From Hygrophila difformis (lineage: Eukaryota > Streptophyta > Magnoliopsida > Lamiales > Acanthaceae), in contig JAOANR010000004.1 in the NCBI GenBank assembly GCA_030278955.1, positions 51,835,459 through 51,899,458 of the forward strand: DNA of 64,000 bases. Reading direction: 5' to 3'. The notes under the pieces are model-generated. The model worked only from the letters and a program-made list of their open reading frames with translations. It was not told the origin of the DNA and did no database searches. The stretch's first letter is position 1. Each line of letters starts with the position of its first letter. Made by a program: the position numbers and the translations under genes. Below are positions 43,845-55,376 of this stretch, in pieces.

Positions 43845-45161
43845 TCAGTCGATTATGCAGAGCCCAAGCTCACGTCTTAGGGCCTGAAATCGATCATTGC
43901 TCAAAGCCTTGGTGAAGATATCTGCATGTTGGAGCTCAGTACCCACATGTTGAATAGTCACAACACCATCTTCAACTAGCTCTCGGATGAAATGATGACG
44001 GATATCGATATGCTTGGTTCGACTATGTTGTACAGGATTTTTTGCAATATTGATTGCACTCATGTTATCACATAAGAGAATCAATTCCTTGTGTTCAACA
44101 CCATAATCCTTCAGCATTTGTTTCATCCATAATAATTGAGAGCAACAACTCCCAGCCGCCAAGTACTTTGCCTCTGCAGTGGATAATGAGATGGAAGACT
44201 GCTTCTTACTGTACCAACTCACAAGGTTTGTTCCTACATAAAAACACCCTCCAGTAGTACTTTTTCTATCATCCGTGCACCCGGCCCAGTCAGCATCACT
44301 ATAGCCAATTAGCTGCAAGCTGGAATCCTTAGAATACCATATCCCAAGGTTAGCAGTGCCAGCTACATATTTTATGATCCTCTTGGCAGCATGCAAATGA
44401 GATTCTTTGGGGTCAGCTTGATATCTCGCACAAACTCCAACGGCATAGCTAATATCAGGCCTGCTAGCTGCAAGATAGAGAAGACTGCCAATTATACTAT
44501 GATATAATTTGCAATCAACACTTTTACCATTTGAATCCTTGCTGAGTTTGTCACTGGTTCCAATTGGAGTTCGAACTGGATTGCTGGACTCCATGCCATA
44601 TTTTTTCACAATGTTCTTGGCATATTTGGCTTGATTAATGAATATCCCTTCCTTCTTTTGAGACACCTGCAAACCTAGGAAATATGTCAGTTCACCAACA
44701 AGACTCATCTCAAATTCCTTACTCATAATGTTGACAAATCTGTCTTTGAGAATGTGTGAGGTAGAACCAAACACAATGTCATCGACATAAATTTGTGCAA
44801 TAAGAAATCCTTTGGCCTCCCTTTTTATGAAAAGGGTCTTGTCAGTGCTCCCTCGATCATAGCCATTCTCCAGAAGATATGAAGACAGACGGTCATACCA
44901 AGCTCGGGGAGCTTGCTTCAACCCATACAGTGCTTTATTTAACTTGTAAACATGATCTGGATAATGTGGATCCACAAAGCCTTTGGGTTGCTCAACATAA
45001 GCTTCTTCCTTCAGCATGCCATTCAAGAAAGCACTCTTGACATCCATCTGATAGAGCTTGAATTCATAGGTACATGCAATGGCAATCAGTAAGCGGACGG
45101 CTTCAAGTCTGGCCACTGGAGTGAAGGTCTCACTGAAGTCAACACCTTCCACTTGAGTATA
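43845..45161 (-). pseudogene. SIRE pol, second part: RT and RNase H
   Basis: Same frame as the preceding pol part and separated from it by a single TGA (45162-45164) in the RT motif, where copia elements usually have Gly. RT motifs: FSETFTPVARLEAVRLL, QMDVKSAFLNG, ALYGLKQAPRAWYDRL and the active site QIYVDDIVFGST. RNase H motifs: YSDADWAGCTDDRKSTTG, SLSTAEAKYLAA and CDNMSAINIAKNPVQHSRTK. Natural end at 43845. Confidence 0.93.
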
Positions 45162-47816
45162 TCATTGAGCAACAAGTCGAGCTTTGTTCCTTGTGATATT
45201 GCCATTCTCATCCGACTTATTCTTGAATATCCACTTTGTCCCTATGACATTGACATCCTCTGGTCTCTCTACTAAGGTCCAAACTTCATTTCTTTTGAAT
45301 TGTTGAAGTTCTTCTTGCATAGCAGAGATCCAATGCTCATCACAGAGGGCATCCTCCACTTTGCTGGGCTCAATGGTTGATGTAAAACAATGTAGACCAG
45401 CCAGCTCTTTATAGTTGATCCGCTTCTTGATCCTGGTCTTCCTTCCCTCATTGATGTCTCCAATCAGATCCTCTTCATCATGGTTCCTGTGAATTCTTCT
45501 GATGGGAGTAGAAGGACTAGGAGGGCAGTTCTCCTTGTCAGTTTGAACCACAGACTGTTCAGCACCACCAGAAGGAGGTAGATCCAGATTGCCTTCATCC
45601 TCACTCTCAAGATTCTTCCTGATGTCATCATCAAGATAGTTCTGAAACTTGCTTGGCTTGTCCTCAATGACCACATTGACAGATTCTATCACTTTCCTTG
45701 TCTTTGGCAAATATACCCTGTAGGCTTTGCTGGATGGGGAGTAACCAACGAACACTCCTTCATCACTTTTTTCTTGGAATTTCCCAAGGTTTTTCCTGTC
45801 ATTAAGAACAAAGCATTTGCTACCAAAGATATGGAAATAAGAGATAGAAGTCTTTTTACCATTCCAGATCTCAAAGGGAGTTTTCAAGAATTTTGATCTC
45901 ATGTGGACTCGGTTGATCACATAGCAGGCTGTATGCACAGCTTCAGCCCAGAGATTTTGAGGAACACCCTTTGAGTTTAGCATGACTCGAGCCATTTCCT
46001 GGATAGTCCTGTTCTTTCTTTCCACCACTCCATTCTGTTGGGGGGTGCGAGGAGCAGAGAACTCATGCTTTATTCCAAATTCATTACAGAATTCTTCAAA
46101 GGCATGACTCTCAAACTCTCCACCATGATCACTTCGTATTCTCTTGATCTTGCACTCCTTTTCAGTGATCAGTTGGTTGCAAAGTTTGGTGAACACCTTG
46201 AGAGCTTCACTCTTTTCCCTGAGGAAATAAACCCAAGTATATCTAGAAAAGTCATCAACACAGACAAAAACATATAGCTTACCCCCAAGACTTTTAACCT
46301 CAGTAGGTCCAAACAAGTCCATATGGAGAAGTTCAAGGCACTGAGTTGAACCAGACTGGTCAATTGATCTGTGAGAGGCTCTGTGTTGCTTGTTCTTCAT
46401 GCAATCATCGCACATCTCAACATCAGCTTTCTTGAGGGATGGTAAGCCCTTGATGGCACCTGTTCTGCTTAGTTTGATCAGGTCCTTGAAATTCAAGTGA
46501 CCTAGCCTTTCATGCCAAATGTGCGTCAGATATGAACCTACACCTGCATTCTCAGCAGACAAACAAGATTGACCAAACAAATAACAATTAGTACGGGACC
46601 TAAGTCCTCTCATAACACATTCTTGTTTAGAATTAAGTACTTCACAGTACTTCTTATCAAAGGATACTTTGAGGTCATCATCACAAAGCTGGCTAATACT
46701 GATGAGGTTGGCATAGAGACCTTCCACATGATGAACAGCTTCCAGATCAGGTAGTTCAGGACAGGTTAGTGAACCCATACCAACAACCTTGCCTTTCTTT
46801 CCATCACCAAAAACAACATATCCTCCATTAATCTCCTTGTAGTTGGACAGGAGATCTTTGTTGTCGGTCATATGACCTGAACATCCACTGTCAAAGTACC
46901 AGGCCAATTTCTTTCCATCCTTGGCAGATGTTTGAAATGCCATGTGACATACCATAGGGTATTTCACACGCCATTCTCTCCTAAGCATGCTTCTTTTCAG
47001 CTCCTCATTTGGCCATAAGACAGGTCTGCCGGAAAAGGCATCTCTGGCAAGAATGTAACACGAGCTTGTTTGATGCCCATAGGTTCTGCAATACTCACAC
47101 TCCAAGGGTACAGCAGGAGGAACTCGACGTCTGGTAATCTTCTTGGAGCCTCTGGCTTGAACCTTCTTCTCTTCAGTGATTCTTTCTGGGGACTCATCTG
47201 AGGATGTTCCTTCTTTTACAAAGATTCTTTCTTTAGAGCTGGAACATTCTCTTGAGTAGCCAATCCCACGCCTATCTCCATGAGCCCTGGTAGAAGATAA
47301 GATTTCACTGAGAACATCCTTCCCTTTGTTCAGTTTGCTTGTCAGTTCTTCAGCATTAGCAACCTTGGTTGTGAGATTTTGAACTTGATCACTCAGATTG
47401 GTTACTTGTTGCTGGAATTCTTCCTTTTGCTCCATCAGGGTGGTGACCTTCTCTGTTAGAGTGTCATTAACAATCGAAAGGTTTTGGACTTGCTCACCGA
47501 GGTTGATTACTTCTTGCTGAAAGTCATCTCTTTGACTGGATAGGGAAATGACTTGTTCTGATAGGGATCGGTTTGCCACTGTGAGTTCATCAACCTCTAC
47601 AGCTAGTTCCTCATTCCTGAGGGCAAGATCCTCAACACTTGGTTCCAGAGAATGGACCAAATAGTGCATCCTGTCATGATCTCGTTGAATCTCAAGGAGT
47701 TCCTCCCTCTGAGTTCGATATTCTGATTTGTAAGCTTCAAGTTCTTGATGAGTCTTTTGAAGTTCTTCCCATTGAACATAAAATCTGGCAATGAGCTCAT
47801 CAAGATCCTCTCTCAA
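45162..47816 (-). pseudogene. SIRE gag end plus pol first part: coiled coil, protease, integrase, RT start
   Basis: 884 codons. The first roughly 190 residues are a long coiled coil (repeated EQVxxLSxQxDxFQQxVxNL) that belongs to the C-terminal half of SIRE gag. Then comes the protease active site (WYFDSGCSGHMT), the integrase HHCC finger (HERLGHLNFKDL ... CDDCMKNKQ), and the integrase core with Asp (HMDLFGP), Asp (RSDHGGEF) and Glu (VVERKNRTIQEMARVM). It ends in the RT N terminus at the TGA 45162-45164. The frame has no ATG where it opens; it overlaps the gag stop by one base (TTG at 47816), so it needs a frame change or was broken by an indel. Confidence 0.93.
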
Positions 47817-49063
47817 CTCTGAATGATCTCCTCAGTTTTTTCCAGTTTCTCATAGGTTTCCTCATAGAGGTTGTTGAGTGCTTCAATGCTTTGCTTCTCT
47901 TGCCTGTGAGAAGAAGTTGAGGGACCTTCATCAGTAGGAAAAGAGGAAGTGCAAGTAGGAACGTTACCAACATCAAGTTCAGACTCAGAGTCTGAATCCC
48001 AAGATCCAGCAAAGGCCACCCCACTCTCTTCATCACTTTCACTGGAGCTGGATTCTTCTTCCTCACTGATGGTCGCACAATAATTCTTGTTGTTGCTTGA
48101 GGATTTGTTCTTGAGGTTAGCACAATCAGCTCTAACATGACCAAAACCATCACATTCGTAGCACTGAGGACCTCTAGGATCAGTAGAGTCTTTGATCCGC
48201 TTCTTGTCAGGTTTAGCGGATTTCTTCTTTTCTGATTTTTTCTGGGAGGAGCTTTCACCCTTCTTGCTCTTAAAGGTTTTAGACTTCTTTTCCCTCAAAA
48301 ACCTGGCAATACGCTTAGACAAGAATGCAAGATCATCGTTCTCATCCTCTTCAGGGCTGGAATCATCTGCAGCAGGTTCACACTGAACTTTGGACTCAGA
48401 TTTGAAAGCTACAGCCTTTCCCTTAAAGTTCTTGCAGTGGTCCATTTCCCATGTCTGGAGAATCCCCATAAGTTCATCAACAGAAGTCTTGTCATAATCT
48501 TTTTGGAGCTCCAGGGCTGCAATTTTAGGGTTGAATCTCTCTGGAAGAGTACCTACAATTTTTCGAACTATCTCCTGGGAGGAGTAGAATTTACCAAGCT
48601 GCTGAGCTTGATTTGTTAGTGTACGAATTCTATTAATATAACTACTAATAGACTCATCCTCCTCCATATGTAATTTATGCATTTGTGCTTCTAAAGAGAT
48701 AAGTTTAGAGATTCTAACAGGGGCCGAACCTTCATAGGAGTTAACCAGGATCTCCCATGCTTCATTGGCTGTGGTACAGTTGCAGATGAGGTTGTATTGA
48801 TCTTCAGAGACAGCACTGAAGATAGCATGAAGGGCCTTGGAATTCATCCTTGAGGCAGTCTTATCATCAGCAGTCCAGTCCTTCTTCTCCTTACGTTTGA
48901 TAGCATCATCAACTTTGACAGTTGGGGCTGCATATTTGAAGAGAACAGCATCCCAAGCTAAGTCATCAATAGACATAAGATACGAACGCATCTTATTTTT
49001 CCAGAAAGCAAAGTTTGTCCCATCGAGCAACGGAGCCTGGTTGAAGGTCCATTTCGGATTCAT
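47813..49063 (-). CDS. SIRE gag, N-terminal part with CCHC zinc knuckle
   Basis: 416 residues from MNPKWTFNQAPLLDG. The copia gag (UBN2-like) domain is visible in FAFWKNKMRSYLMSIDD, ALHAIFSAVSEDQYNLI, EAWEILVNSYEG and RIRTLTNQAQQLGK. A Lys/Ser-rich stretch precedes one CCHC knuckle, CYECDGFGHVRADC, for RNA packaging. The frame ends at TGA 47813-47815 just after entering an acidic, helical region; the coiled coil continues in the frame displaced by one base. In its present form it would make a shortened Gag. Confidence 0.9.
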   Translation of the reverse strand: MNPKWTFNQAPLLDGTNFAFWKNKMRSYLMSIDDLAWDAVLFKYAAPTVKVDDAIKRKEKKDWTADDKTASRMNSKALHAIFSAVSEDQYNLICNCTTANEAWEILVNSYEGSAPVRISKLISLEAQMHKLHMEEDESISSYINRIRTLTNQAQQLGKFYSSQEIVRKIVGTLPERFNPKIAALELQKDYDKTSVDELMGILQTWEMDHCKNFKGKAVAFKSESKVQCEPAADDSSPEEDENDDLAFLSKRIARFLREKKSKTFKSKKGESSSQKKSEKKKSAKPDKKRIKDSTDPRGPQCYECDGFGHVRADCANLKNKSSSNNKNYCATISEEEESSSSESDEESGVAFAGSWDSDSESELDVGNVPTCTSSFPTDEGPSTSSHRQEKQSIEALNNLYEETYEKLEKTEEIIQS

Positions 49064-49094
49064 CTTGCTAAAGAGATCTCTCCCTTAAGAGTGT

Positions 49095-49108
49095 GGCTCT
49101 GATACCAA
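49095..49108 (-). other. Primer binding site for initiator methionine tRNA
   Basis: On the minus strand TTGGTATCAGAGCC, two bases inside the 5' LTR end; it contains the standard plant copia site TGGTATCAGAGC. Confidence 0.93.
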
Positions 49109-49109
49109 T

Positions 49110-50058
49110 TGTTAGGTCCACGGAGTAGCAAGATTCACACTTTATGCAGAGGTTCACTGAATATTATGAACTCAAACACCCAACACAGATTAATGTACCA
49201 ATATAAATATCAAGCACAGCGGAATAATAAACAAGCATAAAGTAAATCAATGAGACACGAAATTGTTTACCCAGTTCGGCCTTCGGCCTACGTCTGGGGG
49301 ATACCAATCCAGGAGTTATTTTACTATGTGTTTTAAGATGGTAAACAACCACACACACTAGCAAAATAAAGAGAATGACTTCACCATAAACTCCAATCAG
49401 ATAGTTGTTGGAACCAGACACTCTCAAAGTTCTGGTATAGGATCTCCACCTATTTCAACTCCCCAAAGCTCCTGCCTTGAGTTTCCCTTGGAGCAGTCCG
49501 TGAATCACTTCTCTCGAACAGAATGAATTTGATCGATGTAGCTTATCTCCTGTGAAGCCTTTGGACAATCTCCTCAAGTAGTTTAATCGACTCGCAATCA
49601 ATCAAGGAGGAAGTCCAGGGCTTTGTCGATTTAGCAGCAATAGATAGAATCTAGGAACAGGGGGCTGCAAATCGAATGAGGCTTCTCACAAAGTATTTCC
49701 GAACGCTTAGAGAGAATTCAAAGTGTTTCCAAAGATTGTAAGAGTGAGAAGTTAGCTTCCATTCCTCTGAAATCTCTTTTAACCAAGAAGCCGCAATTCT
49801 GGAACGGTCACCTGCAACTAGCCGTTGGAAAGCACAGTGTCCGTTACTCACAACGTTCAAACTCTAATTCACTAATCTGAGGGAGGGTTCCTGCAAAATA
49901 AACATTAGAGAATAATCTCCCCAGATTAGGAATAGAGTCGTTGGGCTTGAGCAAGTCTTTCAAAATGTTCCACGTCACACAGAAGACTGCCGCTCAGGAG
50001 GTTCATCCGAGGAGTTCGATCATCGACTTTGAACTTCCAACAAAACCTTGACTCAACA
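49110..50058 (-). repeat. 5' LTR of the SIRE element
   Basis: 949 bp, same length as the 3' LTR. About seven single-base differences are seen between them, e.g. near 49177, 49397-49400, 49427, 49700, 49722 and 49992. It carries the element promoter; no clear TATA choice could be made. Confidence 0.95.
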
Positions 50059-51035
50059 TTAACAATTCTTAAATTGTTCAACAAAAAAAAAAATTCTTAA
50101 ATTAATGGGGTATTATTTTTATTAAAAAAAAATTAACATCCGTGTGCATAACGCCTGCGAAAAATTTAAGTATCAATCCATGCAATGCCAATTGGGCATG
50201 TGGTGAGATTGTTAGGGTCTCTTTACCCTTAATCAAAGTTTCGGGTGAAATAGCAATTTGGGATATGGCACCCTTATGAAGTGTGCGTTCCCTCAATTCG
50301 GATTAATTTGTGCATTATAATGGAATGCCAGATAAGAACGGACCAAATTTAGAGGTTGATTGTTTTGCCTTTTTTTTTCTTCCTTTTGACTTTTGCTTAT
50401 TCGAAAAGTCTTTTTTTTATTTTTTTTCCTAGCTGTATGTTTTGCCTTTTTAAAAAAGTTAAGTATAAGCAAAAGTTGAAATTCTCTTTTTTTCTAAAAG
50501 TAACTTGGGGGTTACTTTAAAAAAAAAAGAAGAAGAATTCATTTTAGGTATAAAAATATCTCTATTTAATAAGGAAATAAAATAAATGATAAATACTATG
50601 ATTTATGTCTATTTTTGTAATTTTAATATATAAAAAGTCCTTCTACGCACAATTCATCCAAACATGTTTCCGTTGAAAAACAACTTTAATTATATTCATC
50701 CAAACAATTATTTGGGTTGCTTTTGCTTTTGAATTCTCATTTTCTCTCCATCTATTTTTTCTACTGACTTCTCTTTTTTTTTTCAATAGTCAAAACAAAC
50801 GTACCTTATTTTATAGGATTGGCTTTTTGTTGAACTTGTAACTCTTTTTTCTTTTTTCGCATATTTGTCATCATCAATTAGGGTCATATCTATTGGGCTG
50901 ACTAATTTGGCTTACGAGTTTTTGAATCAAAGTATTTCCATACCGCACCAATGTCCGACACATTGAGCTTTGTACATTATTTTTTGTATCCCAATCTATT
51001 TTACTTGTATATTTTAATGAATGCCAAAGTACATA
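50059..51035. other. Intergenic, no gene seen
   Basis: AT-rich with many T runs. A weak GC-rich pair (ccgtgtgcataacgcctgcg, 50140-50159) next to an A run recalls a decayed Helitron hairpin but has no matching partner end. No supported ORF. Confidence 0.5.
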
Positions 51036-51295
51036 CTCCCTCCGTTTGTTAAAAGTTGTAACATTTGCATAATTGTTACTGTTCACTGAGTAACTTTGAT
51101 TCAAATTTTTAATACAGTTATACAAAATAAAACATAATCAAGTGGGATCTTGTTAGATTCGTCTAATCGCGTAGTTTTAGAATATCAAATTTTTATAATT
51201 TTTACTTTTACATAATTTGAGATATTAAGCATTAAAAATGTGCATTGAATAACGTGAAATGCAGGATTGTTACAATTTTTAAAAAACGGCTGGAG
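51036..51295. mobile_element. Stowaway-like MITE, 260 bp
   Basis: TA at both sides; ends CTCCCTCCGTTTGTT and (right end reversed) CTCCAGCCGTTTTTT. Shared core: gatcttgttagattcgtcta and catttaatgctt-like tail. Confidence 0.9.
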
Positions 51296-51489
51296 TAAGA
51301 AATAGCGTATACTATTAACATAATAGTTTAAAAATTAGTCTCTAAATCATTTAATTTAGTAGCAAATAAACATTTTCTTAAACTTTGCTATAAATCCAAA
51401 CAACGACGACAGCAATAACAACACACACACCATATTTGCTTCGTGATTTGGTGAATTGTATACAGTTGTTCCATTCCACATTTGACTTA

Positions 51490-52215
51490 GAGCTCCAGTT
51501 TAGTCATTTCTAACTTGTCCTTATGTTCAAATTGCATAGTAGTAATAGTATGTTTGGAATGATTTTTTTTCAAGTGTTTTTGGCTTTTGCTTCTGTTAAA
51601 AGCATTTTTGAAAAAAAAATAGTGCTTGTTTTGGGTTTTATAAAAAGCAAAAGTACCGCGAAAAGCTACAAAAGTACTTTTGGGAGAAGCAACCCAGGAG
51701 GTGCTGCCAAAAGCACCAATTAATGTGTGCAGAGTCATAAATGCCCCTACTAATTTATTTAAATTACACTATAAATATATACTACCATCATATATAAGTA
51801 GCATATCTTTTTGGTATTTTACACATTTCAAAAGCACTTTTCAGTTTTACACATCCAAACACACTTTTGAAAAAAAAAAAAAACTGTTTTTCAAACATTT
51901 CATCCAACACACAAAAGTTACATACATCTGCTTTTGTCTTTTACTTCTGTTTCTGCTTTTGGCTTCTGTTTTTTTTAAAAGTCAATCCAAACGGGCCCTA
52001 AGTATTTATTGAGTAACTTTAATTAATTTTTAGCATAATTATATAAGAAAATACATAGTCAAGTTGCATTTTGTTAGATTCGTCTAATCACGTAGTTTTA
52101 GAATATGGAATTTTTATAATTTATAGATATATAATATGAGTTATTACTGGTTAAAAATGTTTATTGAATTGCGTAAAATACCAAAATGGTATAGTTATTT
52201 AAAAACATAGGTAAG
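51490..52215. mobile_element. Stowaway-like MITE interrupted by a Tourist-like MITE
   Basis: The left piece (about 51490-51545, ending ttgcatagtagtaa) and the right piece (51999-52215, starting taagtatttattgagtaac) join into the sequence seen uninterrupted in the copy at 61230 (ttgcatagtagtaactattg). Right TA at 52216-52217. The left terminus is degenerate. Confidence 0.78.
51546..51998. mobile_element. Tourist-like MITE, 453 bp, nested
   Basis: TAA duplication (51543-51545 and 51999-52001). Left end TAGTATGTTTGGAATGA; right end reversed GGGCCCGTTTGGATTGA; then both continue TTTT...GGCTTTTGC / GCCAAAAGC. Interior has many copies of AAAAGCA-type phrases. ORFs at 51523 and 51680 are accidental. 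Confidence 0.78.
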
Positions 52216-52447
52216 TATAAGAAGAACAAAGTCATTGAAATTGTTATTTTTTAACTCCGGCTTCTTGTATAATCCATATAGCATCATATTATAAATGTAC
52301 ATTAGAGTAAAAAATTAAGAGTTAAAATATACGAGATTCAAAAAGTAAAAAAATAAAAAATAAAGCGGACACCAAATGTTAAACTCAAATCCAATTTTAA
52401 TATAGTGTATAATTTTATGTGGATAATTGAATTGAAATTAAAATGTA

Positions 52448-52900
52448 CTCCCTCCGTCCCATTAAAAGTGGCTACTATTCATTTTTTATGTGTCCCAATA
52501 AGGTTGGTCACTTTCCCTTTTAAGCAAATTAGATTAATATAAGCATGATTAAAAACCCCACAATAATAACAATTGTACTTTCTGCACAAAGTCTCTGTAT
52601 ATGTTTACCCATTAATATCTCAAAATGAGTATAAATAAAAATTATATAAAATATATATTCTAAAACTATACGATTAGACGATTCCAATAAGACCAAACTT
52701 GACTATTTTTTTCTTTCTACATTATTACGGTAACATTAAGTCAAAGTTAAATAATAAATATGGTTAAAAGTCAAATGTAACCATTATAAATTAGATGGAT
52801 GGATTAGTCAAATTTACTCACACTATTTTAACTACTAAACACCACAACCTAAATTCTCGTACCCAAAAGAAAGTGGACACTTTTAATGGGACGGAGGGAT
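52448..52900. mobile_element. Longer Stowaway-like MITE, about 453 bp
   Basis: TA before CTCCCTCCGTCCCATTAAAAG; right end ttttaatgggacggaggga is its perfect complement over 19 bases. The core is in the reverse direction (actatacgattagacga). Same family by ends, larger by an inserted middle. Confidence 0.88.
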
Positions 52901-53604
52901 TAAAACATAAAGAAAAAAAAAATCAACGTTCATGGACAAAGTACAAAAACTAGTCGTTTCATATATAATTATTGAGTTTTCTACGTGTATGAAGGAAATA
53001 CCACATGTATACTCTACTACATACGATAAAATTAAATAAATATAGTTTTGTTTTGTGTTGTTTTGTTTTGAGTAAAGAAAAATAGGAAAAGGAAAAAGAA
53101 GGCAGTATGGGTGCGAAGGTGGAAACAAAAAGAAAAGAGCATAAGAAGAGTTTGGGATGGATGAGGCTTTGAGTCGTCGGGACTCGGGACATTTGGTGCA
53201 GGCAGGGATTGTTTTTGTTTTCCTACAAGCTAATGACTAATGCCCAATTGCTACTGTAGTCGGTAAGAGATAAGGAATCTATGTGGTGGGCCTGGGCCAC
53301 GCACACGCTACTACGCTACGCTGCAGTATGGCTCGCCACTCGCCACGCGCCCCTATCTCGATAGCGATTGGTCTCCACTCTCCACACATGAACAGATTCC
53401 CCGACAACCCTCTAATTCCACTCCTTCAAATTTGAATGCTACTAATTGAATTGGATTCCTCTACTTATTTACCCTATTTCTCAATCTCAAAATCTTATTA
53501 ATACTAGTATATCATGATTAATTAATTAATTTACCACTCTCAAGAGTCTTTATTTAATCCATTGTAATTTGACCTACAAAATAAGACTATGCACTACTCT
53601 GCTA

Positions 53605-54014
53605 CTCCCTCCCTTTTCTTAAAAATGAAATATTAGTATAGTTATTACTTCAATATATTGAGTAACTTTGATTCAATTTTTTAATACAGTTAATATAAAA
53701 AATGGCCAAGTGAGATCTTGTTGGATTCGTCTAATCGTGTAGTTTTAGAATATAATTTTTTTTATAATTTTTACTTTTATACAATTTAAGAAATGTTAAT
53801 GCTATTGAGTAACTTTAATTCAATTTTTTAATACATTTATATAAGATAAAATATAGTCAAGTGGGATCTTGTTGGATTCGTCTAATCGCATAGATTTAAA
53901 ATATCAAATTTTCATAATTTTTTCTTGTATGCAATTTGAGTTATTATGAATTCAAAATGTGTATTGGATTGCGTAAAATGTGGGTCAATGGCAAATATTA
54001 AGGAACGGAGGTAG
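53605..54014. mobile_element. Dimeric Stowaway-like MITE, 410 bp
   Basis: One left end (CTCCCTCCC) and one right end (AACGGAGGTAG, then TA) enclose two consecutive copies of the core (gttggattcgtctaatcg at about 53727 and again at about 53871), joined head to tail with loss of the inner termini. Confidence 0.82.
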
Positions 54015-54023
54015 TACTATATA

Positions 54024-54275
54024 CTCCTTTTTTTAAAGGTTACACTTCTCATTTGCATGTATGTCAATGCATATTTTCAACGATTAATAACTCAAATTCG
54101 GTACAAGTAAAAATTCTAAATATTTGATATTAAAAAACTACAAGATGAGACGAATCCAACAAGATCTCACTTGGCTATATTTTATCTTTTATCACTATAA
54201 CAAAAAGAGAAGTTAAAATACTACAATGAATAAAAAAAAGTCAAACGTAATATTAAAAAAAAAAAACTGAGGGAG
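54024..54275. mobile_element. Stowaway-like MITE, reverse orientation
   Basis: TA both sides, ends CTCCTTTTTTT and ACTGAGGGAG, core in reverse (gatgagacgaatccaacaag). Starts 9 bp after the previous element. Confidence 0.8.
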
Positions 54276-54321
54276 TACTATATACTCCGTATTTATTTTG
54301 TTATTAACAGCCTAAATCTTA

Positions 54322-54575
54322 CTTCCTCCGTCTCAAAATGATTTTTACCTACTCACTTTTCACGCAGCCCAACGCATATTTTAAACTATTAATAACTCAA
54401 CTTCGGTACGAGTAAAAATTCTAAAAGTTCGATATCTTAAAACTATACGGTGAGACGAATCTAAAAAGATCTCATTTGACTATATTTTGATTTGTAATAA
54501 AACTTTAAGTAAAATTATATATGAATAGTAGCAAAAAAACCTAACGTCGAGATCATTTAAGACTGAGGAATGGAA
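54322..54575. mobile_element. Stowaway-like MITE, reverse orientation
   Basis: Left end CTTCCTCCGTCTC after TA; core reversed (ggtgagacgaatctaaaaag); right end degenerate (gactgaggaatggaag), so the right border is approximate. Confidence 0.75.
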
Positions 54576-54810
54576 GATGCTTCATTATTCCAGTATGGTC
54601 CATTTAGTCCAGCATACCGACCCGTCACGGGCCCCATAAAACGTGCTAATTTTTTTGACGGTCCGATTTAATCAGGACCTCGGATCCACATAGTACATGT
54701 TTATTTTTATTTTTATATTTTTATCCATTTTTGTTGCATCTTGGAAGTTGCTGTCAAAGAAAATGTAGTGCAAGGCTGATGATGCCGTACTAGTAGCCAA
54801 TGTTTTACTA

Positions 54811-55071
54811 CTACCTCCGTCTCACTCTTTTTGTTACAGATGAGTTTTTGGCACTATTCATTGTTTAACATTGATTCGAATTTTTATCATAGCTACGTAA
54901 GAAAAAATATAGTCAATTGAGATCTTGTTAGATTCGTCTAATCTTGTAGTTTTAGACAATCAATTTTTTTATAACTTTTCTTTGTACATAATTTAAATTA
55001 TTAACCGTTAAAAACGTGCACCGGCATGCGTGTCGGAAGCCTTTGTAACAAAAACAATGAGACGGAGGAAG
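54811..55071. mobile_element. Stowaway-like MITE, 261 bp
   Basis: TA both sides; ends CTACCTCCGTCTCA and TGAGACGGAGGAAG; forward core gatcttgttagattcgtcta. Confidence 0.9.
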
Positions 55072-55376
55072 TATAAAACTTTTACAGTTGTTTCGACGAA
55101 GGGAAGTATATAGAAAATAAATTAAAGGATTAGGAGGAAAATTAATTAATTATCCCTTGTTTGTTTGTGAGTTTTATAGCAATGGAAATGAAAATAAATG
55201 GAATAAGAAAATTCATTAAATTTTTCCCCTCCACAACATGAATGAAAATGATGGAAAATGTTCACAAACAAAATATATAAACTGGATTTCAAATCGCTTC
55301 CACTAATTTTAATCTAATTGTTCATCCAAAAAAAAAAAAAATCAAGTTGGGCTTGGAATTCTTAATAAAACCATAA
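55072..55376. other. Intergenic, no gene seen
   Basis: About 300 bp of AT-rich DNA between the last Stowaway copy and the probable Helitron. Confidence 0.5.

Larger units (their letters stand above)
39682..50058 (-). mobile_element. Complete SIRE/Maximus-type Ty1/copia element, 10.4 kb
   Basis: Two 949-bp LTRs (39682-40630 and 49110-50058) flanked by the 5-bp target duplication TTAAC (39677-39681, 50059-50063). On the minus strand, in order: 5' LTR, primer site, gag with CCHC knuckle and coiled coil, protease, integrase, RT, RNase H, a third ORF in the envelope position, purine tract, 3' LTR. Integrase before RT marks Ty1/copia; the long size and third ORF mark the SIRE clade. By eye the LTRs differ at about seven positions, so the insertion is recent. 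Three inactivating changes are visible: a frame change at the gag/pol border, a TGA in RT and a TGA in the third ORF. Confidence 0.95.

Noticed and set aside
50130..50170. GC-rich pair next to an A run, Helitron-like
   Set aside because: No proper hairpin, CTRR end or partner 5' end could be found.
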